Shown piece after piece: positions 6,369 to 13,439 of a DNA stretch of 28,976 nt. The position numbers were made by a program, and so were the translations under genes. Source of the stretch: Gemmatimonadales bacterium UBA4456. Lineage in GTDB: Bacteria; Gemmatimonadota; Gemmatimonadetes; Longimicrobiales; Gaopeijiaceae. The stretch is taken from the NCBI GenBank assembly GCA_002390225.1, contig DGOW01000099.1, forward strand, positions 1,102-30,077, given 5' to 3'. The notes below the pieces were generated by a model that was given only the letters and a program-made list of their open reading frames with translations, was not told the DNA's origin and searched no databases. Position 1 is the stretch's first letter, and every line of letters begins with the position of its first letter.

Positions 6369-9137
6369 TTACCCCACCAGGCGCGGTCTGAAGATGCGGG
6401 GGGCGTACTCCCTTAGGTGCCGTTCCTTGTCTACCTGAGGAATTCCGTCGGTCATCCAGCCCGGTGCCGGTTCATCACGAAGATGGTGACCGAAGAAATC
6501 CTGGAGCCGATACTGGAAGTCGATCCGGTTCTGGAGCTTCCTCAACCCGTGTCCTTCGTCCGGATACGACAGCCAGATGACCGGCTTCTCGAGGAAGCGA
6601 AGCGCGTTGTACCACTCGAGCCCCTGCTCCCAGTTAACGGTCGGATCCGACTCGCCGTGCAGATAGAGGACTGGCGTGTCCATGGTCTCGACACCAGAGA
6701 TCGGTGACTCCCGCCAGTACAGATCGAAGTCGTCGTACGGATTCGTCGCATACCGGCCCTGACCGTAGATGTCATAGCTGTGGTTGTTCTGGCCGCTTCC
6801 GACGAAGAGCTGGTTGAACTCACTCACCAGATTGATGGGCGCGGCGCCGTGCGCGATCGCGGAGAACATTGTCGACCGGGTCGCGATATAGGCGCTGCCT
6901 CCGCCGGAGTACGAGTGCCCGCTGAGACCCACGGCGTCCGGATCGGCGAAGCCCATGTCGATGACTTTCTGGGTCGCGGCCTCGACCGCCTCGAGCATGT
7001 CCGAGTGTGAACTTCCGATGCGGAAGTGCACGTCCGGCTGCATGAGCAGATACCCACTGCTGACGAGGCCGGCGAAGTTTGGCTGATGCCGATAGATCGG
7101 GGCCGGATACAGGTGGAGGTCCTGCGAGTACTTCTCGTAGAAGCGCACGACCATGGGCAGGCGCTCTCCCTCCTGATACGTCTCCGGAACGGCGAGCGTG
7201 CCCTGGAGCGTCGTCCCATCTGTCAGCGTGTAGTCGAACAGAATGCGGGAGCCCCACAGGAATTCGTTCTGCTGGGGATTCGCGTCCGAGATCTGCTCGC
7301 GATCGCTGAAGTCGCTATCGCTGATCCAGAGGTCGGGAAAGTCCTGCCACGTCTGCACGGTGAAGAGATATCGGTCCGCGTCTGCCGCTTTCAGCGGGTA
7401 GGAGAAACGGCGGTCCTCCCAGGTGATCTCCTCTAGGTCACGTCCGTCGAGCTCGAAGAAGCCTTCTTTTTTGGTCCATTCACCGTACGCCTCCAGCAGG
7501 AGCGGACCGTCGAGGTCGAGTGTCTCGGTCTCCGCGTCGGTTTCGACGACGCGAAGCCGGATCTCCCCCTCCGTTCCGTACCCCCCGGTGAGGTTCACCG
7601 CGGGGCCCGCATCGTACGACTGGTACCAGACGTCGTAACGGTCGTATAGGATGATGCCGTTCGAGTCCGCGGTGTAGCCGGCCACCCCGTGCGGAGGCTT
7701 TTCACCAAAGCGATCGAACTGCTGGTTGGTGAAGTCGGTCGGCGCGTTTTCCGTCAGGTTCACATGCCGATCTTCGTCCGTCCGGTAGTCCCAGATATCG
7801 CCGTTCTTCCAGTAGAGGAAGTGATCGCTGTCGGGCGAGAGGCCAAGCGTCCGGAGGTGACCCACAAGTACGGGCGTCCGAGCACCGGACCGGGTGTCGA
7901 TCCGGTAGTAGTCAGCGTAGTTGGGCTTCCAGTCGGAGACGTATGCAGAATCATCGCTTCCGATGCCCCACCGGCCGTCTTTCGTGATCTGGACAGAGCG
8001 CATCTCCTCGTCCGCCAGATGCACGAGTCGGGCGTTCTGTAGGTGCAGCGCAGCGACGTAGGTCCGATCCTGGTCCTGTGAGAGCTGTCTCTGCTGCTGG
8101 GACTGGATCCGGTCGTCCTCCCAGTGCCATATGTTGACGTCGGCGAGCGGGAGTCCGTCTTCACCCCACTCGTCGAGCTCTTCTTCCTGCGGCTTTGTCG
8201 CGACGAAGAGGATCGAGGCGTCTTCGTTGAAGACGAGTCGGTCCTTCTCGCTCAGGACCCAGCCGTCATTGAGCCCTTCGATGTCGGGCCCGAATTCGTA
8301 GCGCAGTGGCACACCCTCACCGATGCCTGAAAACGCGAGAACTGTGTTTTCGCGCTCGCTCAGGCCGTCGGGTGCGGTTCCACGCAGGACGGTGATCGAC
8401 CCTCCGTCCTCCGACCACATCAGCCTGGAGTAGCGCTCCTTGCTGTTGTCGAGGCCACGTCGGGCGCCGTTCGACAGATCCACCAGGTATAGGCCGTTTC
8501 CGTCTCCGCCCTCCGCGTCGATCGTGTACGCCAGATGGGTGCCAGCCTCGTTCATCGCGAGCTGGTAGACGCTCCCGATGAGTTCCTCGTAGCTCTCGGA
8601 CAGGTTGCGGAGAATGAGGCCGGTTCCGTCGTGCTCCGCGTCGTCACTGGTCTGCGTCTTTTCGACCCAGAAATGGCTCGAGGTCTCGGAGAATCCGTAA
8701 TCGTAGACGTCGTCCCACGCCCACGACTCACCCGACTCGAGATTCATGAGCCCCGCCTGAAGTGAGACGTCCTCACCACTCCGTTCCATCTCCTCGACCT
8801 CGAGGAAGGACGGTGAGAGCGTGTACCCGACCCACATTCCATCCGAGGAGATCACCGCGTCCGTGGCGCGCGCGATCTCGTGCCGAACTCCGTTATCGAC
8901 GTTGGCTACGACGAGGGTATCGTCCATTCGCACCCTGGCGTAGCTCCACGCGACCCAGCGTCCGTCGTCGGAGATCTGTTCTCCGTCGATCTGCCGCCAC
9001 AGACGGTAGTCCGCGATCTCGAGGGGACGCTTGTCCGGCGACTGGGCGGCCGCGGTCTCTGCGACGAGTCCCAGGATGATGGGCACGGCCGCGACCATCG
9101 TGAGTAGGCGAAGGTACGTGAAGGTGAGGCGGGTCAT
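6369..9137 (-). CDS. secreted S9 family (prolyl oligopeptidase/DPP-like) serine peptidase
   Basis: Seen: 922 residues from ATG at 9137, seven bases after AGGAG; a TTG two codons earlier is less likely. The signal peptide ends AAAQS. A long N-terminal part with WD-like repeats (LRTLGLSPDSDHFLYWKNGDIW is one blade region) forms the beta-propeller of the family. The C-terminal alpha/beta hydrolase has the nucleophile in GLSGHSYSGGGS (Ser about 742), Asp in HGESDP (about 831) and His in PDEGHGL (about 863), so the catalytic triad is complete. The usual GxSxG is altered to G-H-S-Y-S. Known: S9 enzymes cleave short peptides, often after Pro or Ala. Inference: periplasmic or secreted peptide breakdown, paired functionally with the second S9 gene at 9831. 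Confidence 0.92.
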   Translation of the reverse strand: MTRLTFTYLRLLTMVAAVPIILGLVAETAAAQSPDKRPLEIADYRLWRQIDGEQISDDGRWVAWSYARVRMDDTLVVANVDNGVRHEIARATDAVISSDGMWVGYTLSPSFLEVEEMERSGEDVSLQAGLMNLESGESWAWDDVYDYGFSETSSHFWVEKTQTSDDAEHDGTGLILRNLSESYEELIGSVYQLAMNEAGTHLAYTIDAEGGDGNGLYLVDLSNGARRGLDNSKERYSRLMWSEDGGSITVLRGTAPDGLSERENTVLAFSGIGEGVPLRYEFGPDIEGLNDGWVLSEKDRLVFNEDASILFVATKPQEEELDEWGEDGLPLADVNIWHWEDDRIQSQQQRQLSQDQDRTYVAALHLQNARLVHLADEEMRSVQITKDGRWGIGSDDSAYVSDWKPNYADYYRIDTRSGARTPVLVGHLRTLGLSPDSDHFLYWKNGDIWDYRTDEDRHVNLTENAPTDFTNQQFDRFGEKPPHGVAGYTADSNGIILYDRYDVWYQSYDAGPAVNLTGGYGTEGEIRLRVVETDAETETLDLDGPLLLEAYGEWTKKEGFFELDGRDLEEITWEDRRFSYPLKAADADRYLFTVQTWQDFPDLWISDSDFSDREQISDANPQQNEFLWGSRILFDYTLTDGTTLQGTLAVPETYQEGERLPMVVRFYEKYSQDLHLYPAPIYRHQPNFAGLVSSGYLLMQPDVHFRIGSSHSDMLEAVEAATQKVIDMGFADPDAVGLSGHSYSGGGSAYIATRSTMFSAIAHGAAPINLVSEFNQLFVGSGQNNHSYDIYGQGRYATNPYDDFDLYWRESPISGVETMDTPVLYLHGESDPTVNWEQGLEWYNALRFLEKPVIWLSYPDEGHGLRKLQNRIDFQYRLQDFFGHHLRDEPAPGWMTDGIPQVDKERHLREYAPRIFRPRLVG

Positions 9138-9224
9138 GGCCAATCTCCTGGTGTTGGTGCGACCGTGAACTTAACAGGCGGCTCCGGTCAAGCGTCAGTT
9201 CACCAGACCCGACAAGGAGGAAGG

Positions 9225-9662
9225 ATGAAGGTGCGTGCTTTGATGCTTACTGCCGGCGCCATGATCGCTATGGCGGTCGTAAGCCCCACGAAGGCTGCCA
9301 CCCAGGTCGTGGGGACATGGGAGCTTTCAGCCGAGGGGCCGCGTGGTGATCAGAGGATGGTGCTTGTGCTGGGTATGGAGGGCGACGCAGTGGCAGGCAC
9401 GTTGACAATGCAGCGTCCTGCCGGCCGAGGAGGTCCAGGAGGCGGCGGTAGACGCGGCGGTCCAGGTGGAGGTGATCCGCCAGACATAAATCTGAGTGAC
9501 GGCTCGATCGATGGTGACACGTTCAGCTTCACGGTCACGATGTCGATGCGGGGCAACTCCTTCACCCAGGCGTTCAGCGGAACGGTCAGCGGAGACGAGA
9601 TGTCGGGTACGATTTCGACGCCCAGGGGCGACCGTCCGTTCACGGGGAAGCGGACCGACTGA
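9225..9662 (+). CDS. small secreted protein, Gly-rich, beta-barrel-like
   Basis: Seen: 145 residues from ATG at 9225, preceded by AAGGAGG four bases upstream; longer upstream frames lack such a site. The signal peptide ends PTKAATQ. The mature protein opens with VVGTWELSAEGPRGDQRMVL and closes with alternating beta strands (FSFTVTMSM, FSGTVSGDEMSGTI), a pattern like small lipocalin-like barrels. A Gly/Arg/Pro-rich loop (about residues 66-86) splits the domain. I recall similar GTWxL-starting secreted proteins in Gemmatimonadota, but no function is established. It is divergent from the S9 gene at 9137 and upstream of the second S9 gene. Ligand binding is only a guess. Confidence 0.75.
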   Translation: MKVRALMLTAGAMIAMAVVSPTKAATQVVGTWELSAEGPRGDQRMVLVLGMEGDAVAGTLTMQRPAGRGGPGGGGRRGGPGGGDPPDINLSDGSIDGDTFSFTVTMSMRGNSFTQAFSGTVSGDEMSGTISTPRGDRPFTGKRTD

Positions 9663-9739
9663 CTGCGTTCGCGGTGGCCTGAAGGTCCGGTCGCCGCGTT
9701 GCCGCTCTATCGAGGGCAGGTGAGATTCCGACACCCGGG

Positions 9740-9763
9740 CGGCGAGAGCAGCTGCTCTCGCCG
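9740..9763. promoter_or_regulatory. 24-bp perfect palindrome
   Basis: The half site CGGCGAGAGCAG (9740-9751) is followed directly by its exact reverse complement. As RNA it would give a 10-bp stem with an AGCT loop. It has no T-tract, so it is not a standard terminator. It lies 68 bases upstream of the second S9 peptidase start: a transcript stem or a dimeric operator. Confidence 0.5.
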
Positions 9764-9776
9764 GTTCGAGCCATGT

Positions 9777-9790
9777 GGGCCTCGAGGCCC
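9777..9790. promoter_or_regulatory. 14-bp perfect palindrome
   Basis: GGGCCTCGAGGCCC is self-complementary. It lies 13 bases after the 24-bp palindrome and 40 bases before the S9 start. With no room for a loop it fits a protein-binding site better than an RNA hairpin, but its GC-only content makes chance plausible. Confidence 0.3.
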
Positions 9791-9830
9791 TGTCTCCAGG
9801 TCAGACGACCGTACCCTCAGGAGAACATCC

Positions 9831-12158
9831 ATGCGGCCCAGCGTCGTGCTCATTTCTGCCCTGCTCGGGCTCGTCTTCGCCGTCACGGTGATGGCTGGGC
9901 CGACCCACGCCCAGACCGTACAGCTTACCTCGGACGATTACGCCCGGGCTGAGCGCTTTTTGAGCACGAGTACCTCACCCCTCGTGTACGGCAATTCGGT
10001 CCAGCCTCGCTGGATGGACGATGGGCGGTTCTGGTACGAGAACACGGTGCCCGGGGGTACGGAGTACATCATGGTCGACCCGGCCTCCGGTTCGAAGGGC
10101 CGAGCCTTCGACCATGACCGAATCGGTCAGGCGCTCGGAGACGCGGTCGGGTCCACCTTCGCAGCCCTGGACATTCCGGTGCGGGGTATGGCCTTCGTGG
10201 AGCAACACGTGGTGCTCGATCTGGGCGGGATCGGAACCGCCCGATGCGACATGCAGACGAACACGTGCGTGCGCGCTACAGACGGCCACCCTCCGGTCCA
10301 GCGCAACGAATCGGTGTCGCCGAACGGACAGCACGTCGTCTACATCCGTGAATACAACTTGTGGGTCCGTGACCGCGATTCCGGGGAAGAGACCCAGCTG
10401 ACGACGGACGGATTCGAACACTTCGGCTACGGCACGAATAACGCCGGATGGGTCCGTCGCGACCGTCCCGTGGTGAAGTGGTCTCCGGACTCGAGGAAGA
10501 TCGCGACGTTCCGCCACGATGAGCGGGGTGTCGGGATGATGGTGCTGGCCTCGACCAAGGTCGGACATCCCGAGCCTGATATCTGGCCGTACCCACTCCC
10601 CGAGGACACGGTCATTTTCCGTGTCCACCGGATCGTCCTGGATCTCGATCGACCGGCGGGCGACCACATGGTCCGGCTCGATGTGGAACCCGACCAGCAT
10701 CGGTCTACCTGCTCTGACCACATCGAGTGTGGAGGGCAGCTTGGCGATCTCGAGTGGAGTGCCGACTCTGACCGCTTCGTGTTCGTGTCCAGCTCACGGG
10801 ACCATAAAGTCGCTCAGGTCCGCATGGCCGATGCCCGTACCGGTGAAGTCCGGGAGATCTTCGAGGAGGTCGAGGAGACGTTCTACGAATCCCAGAGCGG
10901 ATGGCGATACCTGTCGGAAACTGAAGAAATCCTCTGGTTTTCGCAGCGCGACAATTGGGGGAACCTGTTCCTTTATGATGCCAACTCGGGGCAGCTGCGG
11001 CGGAAGGTCACAGAGGGAGACTGGAACGTGCTCGACATCCGCTCCGTGGATGAGGCGGAGCGCACCGTGACATTCATGGGTAATGAACGCGAACCCGGTG
11101 ACCCGTACTTCCAGTACCTCTACCGGGTCGACATCGACGGTGGTGACGTAACGTTGCTCACTCCGGATAGCGCCAATCACGCTGTCTCGCTTGCGCCGGA
11201 CGGCGAGTACTTCGTGGACTCGTACTCTACGCCGGTCGTGCCTCCGGTCCACGTACTGCGGGATCGAGATGGGCGCGAGCTGCTTACGCTCGAAACGGCG
11301 GACATATCGCGACTCGAGGCCTCAGGCTGGGACCCGCCCATGCCCTTTTCGGTGAAGGCGCGAGACGGTGATACCGACCTCTACGGCCTGCTCTTCCGGC
11401 CGCTCGACTTCGATCCGAACGCCTCTTACCCGGTCGTGAACTACCTCTATCCAGGTCCACAGAGTGGCTCGGTTGGCTCTCGGAGCTTCCGGGCGGCTCA
11501 CCGGGACCTGCAGGCGATCGCCGAGCTTGGCTTCGTCGTGATCGAGCTCGACGCGATGGGCACTCCGATGCGATCCAAGGCATTCCACGAGGCGTACTAC
11601 GGCAACATGGGTGACAACGGCCTTCCCGATCAGATGGGCGGGATCGAGCAGATGGCGGAGCGCTTCTCCTGGATCGATGTGACAAAGGTGGGCATCTACG
11701 GTCATTCTGGCGGCGGATTTGCTGCGGCTGATGCCATCATGCGTTATCCGGACTTCTACTCCGTCGCGGTCTCGCAGGCCGGGAATCACGACAATCGCAA
11801 CTACGAGGATGATTGGGGCGAGAAGTGGCAGGGGCTGCTCGAGGTCTATCCGGATGGGACCACGAACTACGACAACCAGGCGAACCAGCTCCTTGCGGAT
11901 AATCTCCGGGGCAAGCTTCTGATCGCCCACGGCACCCTGGACACCAATGTGCCACCGTCGAATACGATGCTCGTCGTCGATGCACTCATCGAGGCGAACA
12001 AGGACTTCGATCTGCTGATGCTTCCGAATCGCGGTCACGGCTTCGGAAACGAACCGTACATGATGAGAAGACGGTGGGACTACTTCGTGCGTCATCTGAT
12101 GGGTGCGGAGCCGCCGGCAGGGTACCAGATCGGTGCGCTGGAGCGGCCGATCGGCTAA
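9831..12158 (+). CDS. secreted S9 family peptidase (DPP IV-like)
   Basis: Seen: 775 residues from ATG at 9831, with AGGAG seven bases upstream; the open frame extends upstream but without signal peptide or ribosome binding site. The signal peptide ends THAQT. The N-terminal half is a DPP IV-type beta-propeller (blocks such as VKWSPDSRKIATFRHDERG). The C-terminal hydrolase has GIYGHSGGGF (Ser about 626), Asp in HGTLDTNVP (about 704) and His in NRGHGF (about 736), so the triad is complete. Known: this branch removes dipeptides from peptide N-termini. It differs enough from the 6369-9137 protein that a recent tandem duplication is unlikely. Two palindromes precede the gene and two RNA hairpins follow it directly. 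Confidence 0.93.
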   Translation: MRPSVVLISALLGLVFAVTVMAGPTHAQTVQLTSDDYARAERFLSTSTSPLVYGNSVQPRWMDDGRFWYENTVPGGTEYIMVDPASGSKGRAFDHDRIGQALGDAVGSTFAALDIPVRGMAFVEQHVVLDLGGIGTARCDMQTNTCVRATDGHPPVQRNESVSPNGQHVVYIREYNLWVRDRDSGEETQLTTDGFEHFGYGTNNAGWVRRDRPVVKWSPDSRKIATFRHDERGVGMMVLASTKVGHPEPDIWPYPLPEDTVIFRVHRIVLDLDRPAGDHMVRLDVEPDQHRSTCSDHIECGGQLGDLEWSADSDRFVFVSSSRDHKVAQVRMADARTGEVREIFEEVEETFYESQSGWRYLSETEEILWFSQRDNWGNLFLYDANSGQLRRKVTEGDWNVLDIRSVDEAERTVTFMGNEREPGDPYFQYLYRVDIDGGDVTLLTPDSANHAVSLAPDGEYFVDSYSTPVVPPVHVLRDRDGRELLTLETADISRLEASGWDPPMPFSVKARDGDTDLYGLLFRPLDFDPNASYPVVNYLYPGPQSGSVGSRSFRAAHRDLQAIAELGFVVIELDAMGTPMRSKAFHEAYYGNMGDNGLPDQMGGIEQMAERFSWIDVTKVGIYGHSGGGFAAADAIMRYPDFYSVAVSQAGNHDNRNYEDDWGEKWQGLLEVYPDGTTNYDNQANQLLADNLRGKLLIAHGTLDTNVPPSNTMLVVDALIEANKDFDLLMLPNRGHGFGNEPYMMRRRWDYFVRHLMGAEPPAGYQIGALERPIG

Positions 12159-12159
12159 C

Positions 12160-12198
12160 GGACGGAGTGACCGTCCATGAGACGGCGTGAGCCGTCTC
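12160..12198 (+). promoter_or_regulatory. two tandem RNA hairpins between S9 stop and lipoprotein start
   Basis: Hairpin 1: GGACGG (12160-12165) with CCGTCC (12171-12176), loop AGTGA. Hairpin 2: GAGACGGC (12179-12186) with GCCGTCTC (12191-12198), loop GTGA, a GNRA-type tetraloop. They begin two bases after the S9 stop and end 11 bases before the next start. No T-tract follows, so they look like an mRNA-stabilising or processing element rather than a terminator. Confidence 0.5.
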
Positions 12199-12209
12199 CG
12201 GAGAACGTC

Positions 12210-12524
12210 ATGAGGGGACGACTTTTGATCATGGCTGTGGCGGCGCTGGTCGCTGCGGCGTGTGCGGAGGTCGCTCCTGTGGAGCCGGAGATCGGTTTCG
12301 AGGCGCAGGCGTATCTGGACGAAGCCCTCGACGCGGGAGCGATTGCGGCGACGGCGGACCCCTGGATCAGCCAGGGTAGACCAGTGGTGGCTCTTTTGAC
12401 GGATGCACGAAGGGGCCGAACGCAGTGCGTCCGGCCCCGGTTTCGTCGTGCCGCCAGAGCGCTCGGCTGCTACTCGTCCTCTGAGACCGTCACCTTCACC
12501 ATAACAACGGGCTCGCTCGGCTGA
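12210..12524 (+). pseudogene. lipoprotein fragment, possible truncated S41-peptidase N-terminus
   Basis: Seen: an open frame of 104 residues from ATG at 12210 with GGAGA six bases upstream. The first 20 residues form a lipoprotein signal with lipobox AAAC. The next stretch, EPEIGFEAQAYLDEALD, is convincing protein. After about residue 45 the translation loses protein-like character, runs through a GC-rich hairpin (12412-12438) and overlaps the end of the convergent cyclophilin gene by 55 bases. From memory, the FEAxAYLDEALD segment resembles the start of secreted S41 (C-terminal processing) peptidases of this lineage. Inference: a real gene start whose body was deleted, leaving a remnant. It could instead be a genuine short lipoprotein with a degenerate tail. 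Confidence 0.4.
12412..12438. terminator. GC-rich hairpin between convergent genes
   Basis: GGGGCCG (12412-12418) pairs with CGGCCCC (12432-12438), and inner ACGC pairs with GCGT. It sits between the plus-strand S9/lipoprotein transcript and the end of the minus-strand cyclophilin gene. No real T-tract follows on either strand, so termination is plausible but unproven. Confidence 0.45.
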
Positions 12525-12943
12525 TCCCCGAACCCGGTCTCGATCTTTCCGATCGTCTCGACCACGTCGAGGCCACCGGTGACGTGCCCGAAGATGGCAT
12601 GCTTGCCGTCGAGCCACGGCGTGGCCGCGAGCGTGATGAAGAATTGCGAACCACCCGTGTTCGGGCCCGCGTTCGCCATCGAAAACATGCCCTTCTGAGT
12701 ATGTGCCAGCCCCGGAGCGAACTCGTCGGGGATTGTGTAGCCCGGGCCGCCACGGCCCGTGCCGTCAGGGCATCCACCCTGGATCATGAAGCCGTCGATG
12801 ACCCGGTGAAAGATGAGGTCGTCGTAGTACCCCTTCTTCGCGAGGTCGATGAAGTTGCCCGCGGTCTTTGGGGCTTCGTCCATGTACATCTCGGCAGTGA
12901 TGGTGCCGTGGTTCGTTTCGATCGTGACCGTGGGGTTGGCCAT
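12470..12943 (-). CDS. cyclophilin-type peptidyl-prolyl cis-trans isomerase
   Basis: Seen: 157 residues from ATG at 12943, with GGAGA just upstream; the frame stays open to 13042 but that extension is not protein-like. The compact cyclophilin pattern is complete: FHRVIDGFMIQGGCPDGTG (catalytic Arg in FHRV), the substrate block FSMANAGPNTGGSQFFIT, and the WLDGKHAIFGHV segment. Length matches small bacterial PpiB-type enzymes (about 160). There is no signal peptide, so it acts in the cytoplasm, speeding proline isomerisation during folding. The W of the human cyclosporin-binding site is replaced by WLDGKHA, as is usual in bacteria, so cyclosporin sensitivity is not predictable. It is a single gene, convergent with the S9 transcript. 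Confidence 0.93.
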   Translation of the reverse strand: MANPTVTIETNHGTITAEMYMDEAPKTAGNFIDLAKKGYYDDLIFHRVIDGFMIQGGCPDGTGRGGPGYTIPDEFAPGLAHTQKGMFSMANAGPNTGGSQFFITLAATPWLDGKHAIFGHVTGGLDVVETIGKIETGFGDQPSEPVVMVKVTVSEDE

Positions 12944-13439
12944 CAGTTCTCCAGGGGTGTGAGCGTCTCGCGCCGTGATCGGACTCGGGGCGCACTGTTC
13001 GGCAAAAAACTCACGCGCCACGCCTCGGATGGCCACCCTCACGTGAGCGTGACATGAGGAGATGCACGGCCTTGCGTCCCCACCGAGCCGCGCGGACTTT
13101 CCGCTGGCCTCCCTGAGTTACCCTCGAGAAAGCCGCAGCCCAACCCGATGCCGTCGCCCGAATCGAAGCTCGTCGAGGGGGTGGCCGATCGATATGGACT
13201 GGGCCGCATCGTGGGGCAGGGGGGGGGTGGCGGATTCGGGCCGGACCATCTGAGTCTCGTCGCTGAGGGACCGTTTCTGCAAACCCTCGGATGGAGCTAC
13301 ACGTTCGGTCTGGACGGCCGCCTCGCGGCACTCATCTCGACCCCAGGTGACCTTACACGGGAACCGGGTGTCATTAGGGGAGTTGATCACGACCTGACGC
13401 GCCGGGCGCCGCCCCAGCGCGAACCTTAGCTTTGTTCGC
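12944..13439. other. 496-base gap without a convincing gene
   Basis: This lies between the divergent cyclophilin and hydrolase genes and is longer than two promoters need. It holds a 10-bp palindrome CTCACGTGAG (13038-13047) and a run of nine G (13219-13227). A plus-strand frame at 13148-13429 (93 residues, crossing the G run) has no ribosome binding site and no family I recognise. I see no tRNA-like cloverleaf and no T-tract terminator. It may contain a decayed gene. Confidence 0.4.

Noticed and set aside
6542..7219. Idea that the two S9 peptidases are a recent duplication
   Set aside because: Their catalytic surroundings (GHSYSGGGS against GHSGGGF) and lengths (922 against 775) differ too much; they are separate branches of the family.
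11322..12617. 431-codon minus-strand frame opposite the second S9 peptidase
   Set aside because: The plus strand carries a full catalytic triad and signal peptide; the antisense frame has no recognisable domain.
13148..13429. 93-residue plus-strand frame in the long gap
   Set aside because: No ribosome binding site, no family, and it includes a poly-Gly run from a G homopolymer; kept only as a note under the gap.
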